Assembly: GCA_016490735.1 (NCBI GenBank)
Contig: JAEMWC010001018.1
Span: 131,001-195,000 of the forward strand
Source of the DNA: Pachyseris speciosa
Lineage: Eukaryota > Cnidaria > Anthozoa > Scleractinia > Pachyseridae
Reading direction: 5' to 3'
DNA length: 64,000 nt
Under the pieces are notes generated by a model that saw only the letters and a list, made by a program, of their open reading frames with translations, ran no database searches and had not been told where the DNA came from. Below are positions 12,401-20,568 of this stretch, one piece after another. How positions within the stretch are numbered: the stretch's first letter is position 1; each line of letters opens with the position of its first letter. The position numbers and the translations under genes are program-made.

Positions 12401-13248
12401 GGGTTCAGGTGTCTGATGTGGCACCATCGGAAGCATTCATTATCCTCATTTTTCAAGTTAATTAAGCCCTTTGCACTGTTTCTGAGTTCATTCGGTAGTT
12501 TAATGTATGAGGAGCCCTTCATTGGCGCATATTTCACAACATTGAGGTAATGGCTGTCAACAGATTCAATTGTCCAACCTGAACCTTCAGATACCCAAAC
12601 TGCAATCTTATTCATTATTTGGTCTTTTGACAACTGTAGTGATTCAGTTACTTCCAGATTATTCACAATTGTTTGAGCTATACTGTTGAAATATGCGGTT
12701 TTAAACTCTAATTGTCCATCAGTCATTTTTACAAATGTTACCTTTAGCGTTTCAACAAATTTCAGTCCTTTCATTTCATTCAACGATTTTATAATATTAT
12801 ATGCAACAGCCTTTCTTGTGTTTTGCAGTTGCGCAAGCGGGTCTTTGTTATTTTTTATACTGATTTCAAAAGATTTTGCGAAGCCCTTCAGAGCTTTCTC
12901 TGTTTGCTCTATTTTTGTTCTGGGTGTTGGAACCGGCACAGGCTTTTTGGCTCTTGGGGCGGGAATTGGTCTCTTTTTCAATTGCTCTATTTCTTCCAAC
13001 CATTCAGCAGGTGGAGCTGGTAATCTTTTCCTCTCAAAATAATCAACCAATTCTTTCACAGTTGGTCTTTTCGTCCTTGGGGCGGGAATTGGTCTTGTTC
13101 TTGGTTTAGGTACTGGTTTTGTGTCATCAACTATAATAACTTTAGGCTTTTTCTGCTGCTTCAACAGCAATTCGATTAGCTTGGATTTGCTCAATTTTTT
13201 GAGACTTTTCTTGTCCATATTACTACTAGTTTCGATAATTTTTTTCAT
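9449..13248 (-). CDS. Protein-primed DNA polymerase B (Polinton pPolB), with two breaks
   Basis: Replicative polymerase, expected to start synthesis from a terminal protein at the element ends. The ATG at 13248 opens a 519-residue segment: a SAP-like helix (about 13-30), a proline-rich stretch with repeated P(A/V)PR motifs (about 44-115), a Cys/His finger (CMHC...H...C, about 386-405) and Exo I (YADFEA). The next segment (to 11374) has a CxxC/HxxxxH-type finger and Exo II (HNLRGYDSHF). The last 642 residues hold Exo III (YLKTDVLLLADVF), motif A (DANNLYGWAMSQ), motif B (NNSVFGKTMEN) and motif C (TDTDS). An in-frame TAA near 11689-11691 separates the first and second segments. A frame change at a 7-base T run (11397-11403) separates the second and third. 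All catalytic motifs are intact. A shared early-type promoter block lies 47 nt upstream. Confidence 0.93.
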
Positions 13249-13295
13249 TTATAATGTATCTATAGTTATTATTTCTTTAATACATTTCCGTCTGC

Positions 13296-13308
13296 GTTTA
13301 AATATGGT
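13296..13308 (-). promoter_or_regulatory. Early-type promoter block of polymerase B
   Basis: On the minus strand it reads ACCATATTTAAAC, 47 nt before the polymerase ATG, followed by CAG, a purine/C-rich step, AAATG and an ATTAAA-type tract. The same arrangement occurs before the BRO-N nuclease gene and nowhere else that I found in the element. A TATA-like core with conserved downstream sequence is the simplest reading. Confidence 0.6.
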
Positions 13309-13328
13309 TGAGAATTCAATTGATCCAA

Positions 13329-13550
13329 TTACTGGATCCTTTTGAATTGTAATTTTGGAAGAATATTTTTTTGATGTTTTTTTGTTTTAATATGACAAGA
13401 TTTTCCTGCCATTGTGTAGTTACGTCCTGTCTTACATATGTTACAGTACCATTCTTTATTTAGCATATAGGTAGTCTTGTGTTTTTTTCTTTCCTCATCA
13501 CTGAGAACTCTAGGCCTTCCCCGACCTCTCTTGACATTTTGATTCTCCAT
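13329..13550 (-). CDS. Small AT-hook / zinc-finger protein (73 aa)
   Basis: An N-terminal AT-hook (RGRGRPR, about residues 8-14) is followed by a C2H2-like finger (CNIC at about 36-39 with HIKTKKH at about 53-59), resembling U1-type or Polinton finger proteins. It is probably a minor-groove DNA-binding factor of the element. It lies between polymerase and nuclease on the same strand, and its start follows an AT-rich leader without the TCTAA motif. The specific role is unknown. Confidence 0.75.
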   Translation of the reverse strand: MENQNVKRGRGRPRVLSDEERKKHKTTYMLNKEWYCNICKTGRNYTMAGKSCHIKTKKHQKNILPKLQFKRIQ

Positions 13551-13583
13551 ATATAATCTATATATTTTTATTTTTATATCAAT

Positions 13584-14506
13584 TTAATTTTCTTTTAAAT
13601 CTTTCCTTCGTGATAAGTATAATTTGCTTTCTTCCAAGTGTTTGGTTATTTCATGAATCAAGTCTTCGAAACTATTGCTCATGAGGTATTTGCATTTGTT
13701 TTTCTCATACATTAGCTTCATATCAGACTGTTTGTCTGACACTTTATACACACCTGTTGGGCTTTTAAATTCAAGACAAAGAGCATTGTATTTTCTTGTG
13801 GGATTCATCAGCATTAAATCACATTGTCCAGCCATATATCCTTTCTTATAACTTCTGATTCTAATGTTCGGGCTTATTTGATTTTCACCTAATCCCGCCA
13901 CCATTAATGCGTCTTCATATTTCTTTCTGATGAATGACACAATCTTGTAGTGCAGATCATTTTCACTTTCAATCATCAGCATATTATTGCTTCTGTCATT
14001 GAACTGATTGTAATACCCCTGTTTTCTGATTGATGGCAACACTTTAGATGTAACCCAATGTTTAAATTTTGCTGCTTCCTGTTTTTTAGAGGACAGTATT
14101 AGTGAATAAAATCCTGATTCATTTATAAAAAAACATTTGAAAGTTTTTTCAATGGTCTCAGCACGAGGTAACGTTTGTTACATCGTGAATCAGTGGCCTC
14201 AGCACGAGGGACCGTTTTGTTACATCGTGAATCAGTGGCCTCAGCACGAGGGACCATTTTTGTCCCCCGTGAATCAGTGGCCTCAGCACGAGGTAACGTT
14301 TTGTTACATCGTGAATTTATGCTGATTTTGTGGTCTCTTAAGATTCTATCATCAGATAAAACATGATCCTTGATTGCCTTTTGTGGATTTTTATAGTCGA
14401 GAATAATAGCTATGTCTCTTCCTCTGAACCATATTTCATTTTTATCATCAAGATAGCAATCTATTGATACATCTAATTCTTTATTATCGTAGGAATATTT
14501 TTGCAT
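13584..14506 (-). CDS. BRO-N domain plus PD-(D/E)XK nuclease, one frame break
   Basis: The N-terminal 127 codons carry the first half of a BRO-N fold (EIWFRGRDIAIILDY, then KAIKDHV). They then run through a 42-bp tandem repeat encoding about three and a half copies of a 14-residue unit (RCNKTVPRAEATDS). In the last copy a T3 run (14174-14176), which is T4 in two sibling copies, moves the frame. Past it, the second frame encodes the rest of BRO-N (NESGFYSLIL, then LPSIRKQGYY), followed by a nuclease core (GQCDLML...LEFKSPTG), a VRR-NUC-like D...ExK pattern. The open segment that starts at 14042 has no ATG, which also argues that both parts are one gene. Likely a DNA repair or replication nuclease. 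An early-type promoter block lies 50 nt upstream. Confidence 0.82.
14156..14322. repeat. 42-bp minisatellite inside the BRO-N coding region
   Basis: Four head-to-tail copies begin at 14156, 14197, 14239 and 14281. The first copy on the plus strand (last in the gene) is 41 bp, one base short in a T run. The repeat length is a multiple of three, so expansion keeps the frame except in the short copy. Confidence 0.95.
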
Positions 14507-14556
14507 TTGTATATTATATTATAATAATTTATTTTTTTAATTCATTTTCGACCTGT

Positions 14557-14569
14557 GTTTAAATATAGT
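14557..14569 (-). promoter_or_regulatory. Early-type promoter block of the BRO-N nuclease
   Basis: The minus strand reads ACTATATTTAAAC, 50 nt before the ATG at 14506. Aligned with the polymerase upstream region, the identity continues through CAG, CG, AAATG and ATTAAA over about 45 bp. Confidence 0.6.
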
Positions 14570-14656
14570 CAGGAATAATAATATTCTTGGCTACATAATA
14601 GCAAATAACAGATATACTGTAGGGTCTACTCACATATATGTTAGATAATTTTCTCT

Positions 14657-15672
14657 TTATAATATGTCTTTTAAATCCTTGAACGGGATCCAACTGTCAA
14701 ATTCGTCACTGTAACCCTTCCACTTCACCAAAGCTTGTTTCTTCTTGTAATCTCTGCGAATGACTTTATCAATACGGAATACATCCTGTCTGGCTTTCAA
14801 TAATTCAGCTTCATAAAAACTCCCTTGTATTTCTTCATCGTTGAGATCTTTTAGTTTGTAAGTGACTGGATTAGTGTATTGGATCTTATCAACTGTAAAT
14901 ACTTCTTCAGTCCAATTTGGTGTATAGCCCTTGTCGAACACATTCCGTTTATACTTGGATATTCGGACCTTGTCACCTATTTTAAATTTTGGTTTCTGTT
15001 TTAATGTTTTCATATCGCCATACAAATTGAAGTAAACAGTTCCTTCGTTCCTCTTATCAGATGCTTCAACGGGTGTCATCTTTGTGCTTGAATGTTTGGT
15101 ATTATTATACTGTTTCACTAATTTTGGTAACATGTCTAAATACTGTGTATTACCTTGAACAGTGAACTGCTTCCACATTTTGGATTTAATTGTCCTATTC
15201 CATCTTTCAACTACTGATGATTTCTCTTCATTCTCAGTTGAGTACATCTGTACACTATGTTTCTCTAGCAAGTCCTTCAAGTGTTTGTTGTAAAACTCTT
15301 TTCCCTTGTCGACCCATAAATACTGTGGTTTTCTACCTTCCTTGAATATTGATTTGAATGCTTCAGTGACAGATTCACCTTTCTTATCCTTCAATGGGAC
15401 AATCCAACCATATTTGCTGAAGACATCAATAACCATAAGAAGATATCGATAACCTTTATTCCATTTACTGAACTGTTGCATTTCAACTAGATCACTTGCC
15501 CATATTTCATCAATTTTATTTACAATCACACGCCGCCGAGTGAAATTTCGTTTTATGGGTGCATGTAATTCATCAGCTAGTTTTTCTTGCCAGTTTTCTT
15601 CACTCGACGGCTTTTTCCGTTTTTTGAAACACCGAGACCAAGTTTCTGTTTTTTGTCGATTAAGAATCTAGC
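14657..15672 (-). CDS. Retroviral-type integrase with C-terminal chromodomain
   Basis: RNase-H-fold DDE recombinase that should insert the element ends and make the 6-bp duplication. Counting from the GTG at 15529 (290 residues): first Asp in WASDLVEM (D13), second in LWVDKGKEF (D74), Glu in SSVVERWNR (E108), a spacing of 33 residues. An SH3-like/C-terminal region and a chromodomain (ALVKWKGY...DSWIPF) follow. The frame stays open upstream of 15529 to about 15672 and encodes family-like sequence (EKLADELHAPIKR) but no ATG, and it overlaps the 3' end of the PLA2-like gene. The true start is therefore unresolved: non-ATG initiation, reinitiation, a lost ATG or a frameshift from the upstream gene are all possible. 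Confidence 0.93.
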
Positions 15673-16314
15673 TGTTTGACCCCATTTTGGCATCTCACCA
15701 TATGGTATTTGATCTAGTGACTCGACCATTGTTCTATCACAATCGCCTTTATTTTTTCCCATATCATAACAAATATCGTGGTAAGCTGCTATTTCATCCA
15801 CCTTATTGTAAGGTTGTACATTCCATTTCAAGACCTCGCCAGTATTTGGATCATATTCCAACTGCTCATGCAATGGATTGTATGGTCCCATATATTTATA
15901 TTTACTTGGTGTCCAACCTGCTTTTGGTTTAGGAAGCTTGCCAATTACCTTATGGATATCAATCGCGCCTCCCATTTTATTGATTTTAGCTACCCATTTT
16001 TGTATATCTTCTGGTTTTGCATACATGATATCTCCAAGCAATGAGCCACCACGTGTATAATCAACTCCAGCAATATCTGTTTTATACATTTTTTTCTTGT
16101 CAGAGCGTTTGGGTCTAATAGCAGTGCTCAATTGCATTAAGCCTTCTTTACCAACCTTTGTGATTGTAGGCTTTGCGAGGGAAAGTCCTTTGTCAATTAA
16201 TTTCTTTTGCAGCTTTGGATTTCTCATTGCTTCAGAAGCATAATATCTTCCCATTTCTACACCTTTCTTTGCTAAATAAGGGACTCCATGTTCTAAGAAT
16301 CCTGTTAGCGCCAT
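15577..16314 (-). CDS. Parvovirus-type phospholipase A2-like protein
   Basis: 245 residues. The C-terminal half has the PLA2 signature: a glycine-loop-like YMGPYNPL (about 141-148), then VDEIAAYHDICYD (about 173-185) with the catalytic His-Asp pair. The N-terminal half is basic and helical with no known fold. In parvoviruses and Polintons such domains are thought to help virions cross endosomal membranes; here that is inference. The tail is strongly basic (KSRRVKKTGKK). The ATG at 16314 lies 44 nt after the stop of the DUF5679-like gene. Confidence 0.85.
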   Translation of the reverse strand: MALTGFLEHGVPYLAKKGVEMGRYYASEAMRNPKLQKKLIDKGLSLAKPTITKVGKEGLMQLSTAIRPKRSDKKKMYKTDIAGVDYTRGGSLLGDIMYAKPEDIQKWVAKINKMGGAIDIHKVIGKLPKPKAGWTPSKYKYMGPYNPLHEQLEYDPNTGEVLKWNVQPYNKVDEIAAYHDICYDMGKNKGDCDRTMVESLDQIPYGEMPKWGQTARFLIDKKQKLGLGVSKNGKSRRVKKTGKKN

Positions 16315-16358
16315 ATCTGCGGCTGAATCTAGTATGCCCGCCCCTTCAGACGGGCTAT

Positions 16359-16517
16359 TCAGTTTCCCCGATTTCTGACAAATTTAGTCTTTGTGATTCC
16401 ACATTCAGCACAAGTACATTTCATCACAGTTCGACCATTTTTTGTCTTTTGATATCTTTCACTTCCTGGTACACACTCAGTCTGCTTCTTCTGTTTCACA
16501 CAATATGATTTTACCAT
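16359..16517 (-). CDS. DUF5679-like small zinc-ribbon protein (52 aa)
   Basis: A short reading frame beginning MVKSYCVKQKKQTEC and ending near a CTCAECG knuckle, preceded by NGRTVMK. This matches the DUF5679 pattern of a Cys-containing N-terminus, a conserved N-G-R segment and a C-terminal CxxCG. One expected N-terminal Cys is replaced by Gln. It starts 17 nt after a TCTAA that overlaps the stop of the protease gene. Small basic zinc-ribbon proteins of this type recur in Polintons and other large DNA viruses; the function is unknown. Confidence 0.7.
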   Translation of the reverse strand: MVKSYCVKQKKQTECVPGSERYQKTKNGRTVMKCTCAECGITKTKFVRNRGN

Positions 16518-16534
16518 TATACCATTAAGTTAGA
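16518..16534 (-). promoter_or_regulatory. TCTAA late-type promoter, DUF5679-like gene
   Basis: TCTAA starts 17 nt before the ATG, with TATA directly before the start codon. It overlaps the stop codon of the upstream protease gene. Confidence 0.55.
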
Positions 16535-17855
16535 TATTTTTGAAGTAGTCTATGATGAATCTGTGATTGACTCTTGTGTCTGTTGGATCAAATTCAGCAT
16601 TATGTATTGTATTAAGAATGGATCTGCCTTTTTGTCTCTCAAGAAGATAGTACAAACACCAATATCCACATAATACTGATTCCCTTTCTTGTATCTCATC
16701 ACCAGAGTATTCAAGTTGTTTACCGCTTGCAGCCATGTATTTCTGTACTTCTGTTGGCATCATTAAACCGAAAGAGTCGAAGTATTCACAGTATTTATCA
16801 TTTTTGAAATTCCTATAACAAACCCAATGAGTACCAGGTCCAATTTTGGAATCAAGATTGACTATCCCACATTCATTGTTTCTCATCAGGTTCGGCAGAT
16901 TGTCTCTTGAAAATACTCCTCTAAAATGTTTTATTCCAAGTTGTTTAACCCAATTGATTAAATCAAAGTTGGATAAGGGTTTATTTACAAAATGGTTCCT
17001 AGTATGGGGATTGAATTGAATGGACTGTTTTTGCCTAGTAGAAGTCCTTTTCCTTTGGTTTTTCTTTTTTTTTTTCATTCCCATGCCTATTGGGTTATCC
17101 CATGTACCAAAAACAGGAGGGGATTGCCATGGAATCATAGCATGTTTCCCACCACTTTTATTTTTTGCAATGGAATCTGGAACATGAACTGGTAATGACC
17201 GTCTTGGACGGCTGCTTTCAACATGCAAACCTTTTCCAGTTAATTTTCTAATTGCTTCTATGGCTAAAGGAATACCAATGCTTGCAAGAATTGACGCAAT
17301 CCCCCGTCCAGTCTGCGCTTTTGTGGGTCTGATAACAACATCACCACCAGACTGCAATTTGCTCATTATCTGTGATAGCTGTCCTTTTGTGAGCAAGTTA
17401 CCTAAGCTCAGTAATTGAGGCAGATTATTATTAGGAATCATAAAACCACCTTTTTGTCCACTTCCTTTCTTGCTGCCAAATAATTTGTCAATACCAAGAC
17501 TGCCAAGTTGACTTATTGCACCTGTAGCCAACGCTGGGATAGCTTTTGATGCAGCTCTGGCAGCATAAGGCAGAAGTTTAGTTCCAAGTGAAAAAAGACT
17601 GGACCAAAGAGAGCCTCCTTCTTGGACTGATTTTCTGATCTGTGCTTTGGATATCTTTACATCAGCACCTGTTCCATTTCTCTGTGCTTTGGCTAATTTT
17701 TTTATCTGTGTTTTTGTCAACATCATTTGATCACCTCCAGTGAGATCTCCAACTCTAAGTCTCAATGTTACCGGTGAATTTGTTTGTATAGCTTTTGCAA
17801 GCATTTCCTTCTGACTTCCTGAAAGTCTTACTCCATGAGGATGATAAGTAGTCAT
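16530..17855 (-). CDS. Structural precursor fused to adenain-like cysteine protease
   Basis: 441 residues in one frame. The N-terminal 270 or so are typical of a Polinton virion-precursor protein: a basic helical start, LTKTQIKKLAKA, small Gly/Ala-rich hydrophobic segments (about 82-120 and 180-205) and repeated double-glycine sites (LTGG, QEGG, QKGG, QSGG). The C-terminal part is the adenovirus-type maturation protease: His343 (GTHWVCY), Asp360 (YFDSFG), a likely oxyanion Gln near 387 and nucleophile Cys396 (VLCGYWCLYYL). Protease and substrate-like region are joined by a lysine-rich linker with a K5 run. The enzyme would process capsid precursors at Gly-Gly-type sites. The fusion may be genuine, or it may join two genes. 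No TCTAA motif is seen upstream. Confidence 0.88.
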   Translation of the reverse strand: MTTYHPHGVRLSGSQKEMLAKAIQTNSPVTLRLRVGDLTGGDQMMLTKTQIKKLAKAQRNGTGADVKISKAQIRKSVQEGGSLWSSLFSLGTKLLPYAARAASKAIPALATGAISQLGSLGIDKLFGSKKGSGQKGGFMIPNNNLPQLLSLGNLLTKGQLSQIMSKLQSGGDVVIRPTKAQTGRGIASILASIGIPLAIEAIRKLTGKGLHVESSRPRRSLPVHVPDSIAKNKSGGKHAMIPWQSPPVFGTWDNPIGMGMKKKKKNQRKRTSTRQKQSIQFNPHTRNHFVNKPLSNFDLINWVKQLGIKHFRGVFSRDNLPNLMRNNECGIVNLDSKIGPGTHWVCYRNFKNDKYCEYFDSFGLMMPTEVQKYMAASGKQLEYSGDEIQERESVLCGYWCLYYLLERQKGRSILNTIHNAEFDPTDTRVNHRFIIDYFKNI

Positions 17856-17922
17856 ATAATATATGTTTATACTAAATTGTATTTAATATAAAACAATCAT
17901 TTAATTTATTTAATTATTTAAT

Positions 17923-19210
17923 TTACATTGATCTCAGAATTAATTTTCCATCAGTCTTTCTCATCTCAATATCCTGCTCATAGAGGACCAGTGCATACAC
18001 ACTGTAATCAGCATTTGTTGCAGCACTCAAAGTGTATTTGAAAGTCAGTTTTGTCATTCCATCTTTGATATCCTGTTTCTGTTTTGTCAGATCGAAATAA
18101 ACAAAAGGGAATATTGTACCGAAATTGCCCCTGTTGAGAAGGGTACTTTCACTGAAATCGTTTACAGCTTGAACATATTTCAAAACATCTCTAAATACTC
18201 TTGTTGGTTCTGTTGATGGTTTATAACGAAGCTCTGGATAATCATTTCCGTTGCCAACCTCAAGATAACAATCAGTCAAAGTTCGGTTATTTGCAACTGA
18301 GAATGTGTTGTACAAGAATTTATTGGCTGTCTGAGATGCATCACTTGCATCATTGATGATGAATACAAAGACATGTCTGGGTTTGTTTATTGCTGTGGAA
18401 ATACGGAAATTGGCAGTCTGTTGTCTTGTTGAATTGCCTCTCTCAACCAGTTCTCTCATGTAAGTCCACTTTCTGTTGTCAAGATACTTGCTCATGTATA
18501 AGGACTTTCCCGTAGAATTGAAAATAATACGAGGAACTATTAGCTGGAATTTAGTTAGTACCACACGGCAATCATCAGCAGCTTGCCAAATCAAATTGGC
18601 ATCACTCTCAAGTGTCAATTTCACCTCTACTTTTGAGTTAGGCATTAGTTCATCCCAAAAGCTCTTGAAAAAACCGTATCTGTTCAATGCTATCTCTGCA
18701 TTTACTTCACCATTTGCACCATTCAACAGTGCTTTGCGAGCTGCGAAACCTTTGTTATAAGTAGCCACCTGGGCAACTCTATCATCAGCTTGTTTTTGTC
18801 GTCAAGATAGAAGAACTCATTGGTTCCCTGACTTACAGCATAACCCTGTGAATACTCAAGCAATGACTTAATATTTGTGGCTTGGTTGGCATCTCGGCAC
18901 TCATAAACATCAAGACCATTCATTTTTACATTAATGGTGTTAATAAGAGCGTGAACTGAATTAACGATACCATTTCGATCTCCTGCAGCAATGTCAGCTC
19001 CATCTGCAAGCTTCTTTACAATGAAAATAACATTGAAACGGGCATTATACCAGTCAAATGGTGTAGTCTCTCCACTGTTGTCAACAACGAAACGGTAACC
19101 TGTTTTCTCTGATGATCACCATTTGCTACTACAGTATTAAGTGCTGTCTCTAGTTCGAACACTACATCTTCATATCTTTCGATATGTTTTGAGTCACGAT
19201 AGTTTGACAT
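17923..19210 (-). CDS. Major capsid protein (double jelly-roll), two frame breaks
   Basis: About 430 codons in three frames. The start (MSNYRDSKHIERYEDV) follows TCTAA by 16 nt. The frame changes at a short T run at 19103-19106 and again at about 18793-18797; sequence similar to Polinton capsids continues across both. The C-terminal 281 residues carry the most recognisable part (RGNFGTIFPFVYFDL and TNADYSVYALVLYEQD). This would be the hexon-forming double jelly-roll protein of the virion. It sits downstream of the minor capsid and AT-hook genes in one leftward cluster. Both breaks are single-base shifts next to A/T runs, with no in-frame stop substitutions inside the segments. Confidence 0.88.
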
Positions 19211-19226
19211 ATATTATTGTGTTAGA
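19211..19226 (-). promoter_or_regulatory. TCTAA late-type promoter, major capsid
   Basis: TCTAACACAAT... begins exactly 16 nt before the capsid ATG and ends in TAT directly before it. Confidence 0.6.
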
Positions 19227-19232
19227 TAAAAG

Positions 19233-19463
19233 TTATTTTATTTTACGTGGTCGACCTCTCTTTCTTTTGATTAAACCACCAGTCTGGCTCACACTCTCAG
19301 TTCCACTCTTTCTCTTTTTCAAAAGTTCTATGATTTTGTCGCCAGCTTTTTTGCCAGCATGTTCACCAATTGTTGTTGCTGCTTTTTTTCCAGCTGTTTT
19401 GATCATATCAGTCACAATACCTTCACCATGTTGTTCATATTTTTTAAACTCAAACCGTTTCAT
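19233..19463 (-). CDS. Small basic AT-hook virion-type protein (76 aa)
   Basis: Lys-rich helical N-terminus, a Gly/Ala-rich middle and a C-terminal AT-hook (KRKRGRPRK) just after a QTGG double-glycine that could be a protease site. The position between minor and major capsid genes and the composition fit a DNA-condensing core protein cleaved by the element's protease. The function is inferred only. A shortened CCTAATAGTAT precedes the ATG. Confidence 0.7.
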   Translation of the reverse strand: MKRFEFKKYEQHGEGIVTDMIKTAGKKAATTIGEHAGKKAGDKIIELLKKRKSGTESVSQTGGLIKRKRGRPRKIK

Positions 19464-19476
19464 ATACTATTAGGTT

Positions 19477-20262
19477 TTATAATTCTGTCTCTCTCAAGAA
19501 TAACTCAATATACCAATCTATCCCATTCAAATCGACTGGAGCTCCAGAAGAGTCTGTGACATAAAAGCGTATTGAGCTGATATTATGTGTTGAGACTGGA
19601 TTCCATGAAAGAAAACGAGGTTTGTAAGTGAAAGGTAAACTTCTAACGAGATCTGTGACAGGAATAACAGCGATTGTATTTGTGCTATTTCCATCAACAA
19701 TGCTATCTGTCACCAAATCACAATTGATATAAATTTCATCTACTCCTCTTGTAATATCAGGTAGATTTGTTCCATATTCTGTGGCTGGAACTAATTTTGA
19801 ATCGAAACCGATAAGTTTTCTGAAATCAAGATTTCTCAGATCCACTCTATAGTTTTCATCAAGTTCAATCAAAATGCGATATGTTGACAAAACGAAATAC
19901 ATGTTAATACCATACAGGAATTTTGATTTGTCTGTTTCAGATGGATTCAGTACATGGTTATTTTTTCTCATATACTCATGAATGTAACTATTGATATCGT
20001 CGTATGAATACATCCCGTTAACGAATGTTATTGTTTCCCAGTTTACACCTTTGTCATAGCTGTATTTCATTTGATTATTCCCAAAAATATCTCTGATATT
20101 GTACCAACTGTATGTCATATTGATGACATTCACAGCCATTTCATATTTTAAATCATTCGTTAATTTAAGAGGTGAATTGAATCTTTTTTCAAAATCATGA
20201 CTCTTGCTGACACCAATTTTGTCTCTGTTTTTACTGTTGAATCGTAATGAAATTTCTGTCAT
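19477..20262 (-). CDS. Minor capsid protein (penton-like, single jelly-roll)
   Basis: 261 residues, intact. It starts MTEISLRFNSKNRD and is beta-rich throughout, with NMTYSWYNI near residue 50 and a C-terminal beta-strand pair (IRFYVTDSSG, then WYIELFLRE). Sequence and place next to the major capsid match Polinton minor capsid proteins, which form the five-fold vertex base. The fibres encoded to the right would be expected to dock on it. Start supported by TCTAA 16 nt upstream. Confidence 0.85.
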   Translation of the reverse strand: MTEISLRFNSKNRDKIGVSKSHDFEKRFNSPLKLTNDLKYEMAVNVINMTYSWYNIRDIFGNNQMKYSYDKGVNWETITFVNGMYSYDDINSYIHEYMRKNNHVLNPSETDKSKFLYGINMYFVLSTYRILIELDENYRVDLRNLDFRKLIGFDSKLVPATEYGTNLPDITRGVDEIYINCDLVTDSIVDGNSTNTIAVIPVTDLVRSLPFTYKPRFLSWNPVSTHNISSIRFYVTDSSGAPVDLNGIDWYIELFLRETEL

Positions 20263-20278
20263 ATACTTTTACATTAGA
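20263..20278 (-). promoter_or_regulatory. TCTAA late-type promoter, minor capsid
   Basis: TCTAATGTAAAAGTAT lies directly before the ATG, with TCTAA at exactly 16 nt. It overlaps the end of the preceding gene. Confidence 0.6.
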
Positions 20279-20568
20279 TATTTCATCATTATTTTATTTA
20301 GCTCACCGGTTTTCAGGATTCCCAGTCTGTTCAATGTATGCAATATTTTTGTGAATTCATTTTGAACATTTCTGCTGTTGTTGCCGGCTGAAATAGATCC
20401 ACCAAGTAACTGTAGTCTTGAAAGCATGTCACCCAAAAATGCATCCCTTGAACCCATTCCTTTCCCTGTTTTGTATTTGTAAGAAGCTAATACATCTGAA
20501 ATCGTTTCTCTGTATTTCTTCAAAGTTTGTATTTCTCTGTCAAAAGATTCTCTATCTTCTGCACTCAT
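20269..20568 (-). CDS. Unknown helical protein (99 aa)
   Basis: Charged helical N-terminus, a QLLGGS double-glycine at about 53-58 and a helical C-terminus. No family recognised. Its ATG overlaps the TGA of the upstream gene (ATGA), so the pair is probably translated from one transcript. Its place before the penton gene suggests a virion or assembly role. Confidence 0.65.
   Translation of the reverse strand: MSAEDRESFDREIQTLKKYRETISDVLASYKYKTGKGMGSRDAFLGDMLSRLQLLGGSISAGNNSRNVQNEFTKILHTLNRLGILKTGELNKIMMKYLM

Noticed and set aside
12686..13109. Plus-strand hydrophobic frames opposite polymerase B
   Set aside because: Antisense of lysine- and proline-rich polymerase codons; no conserved domain.
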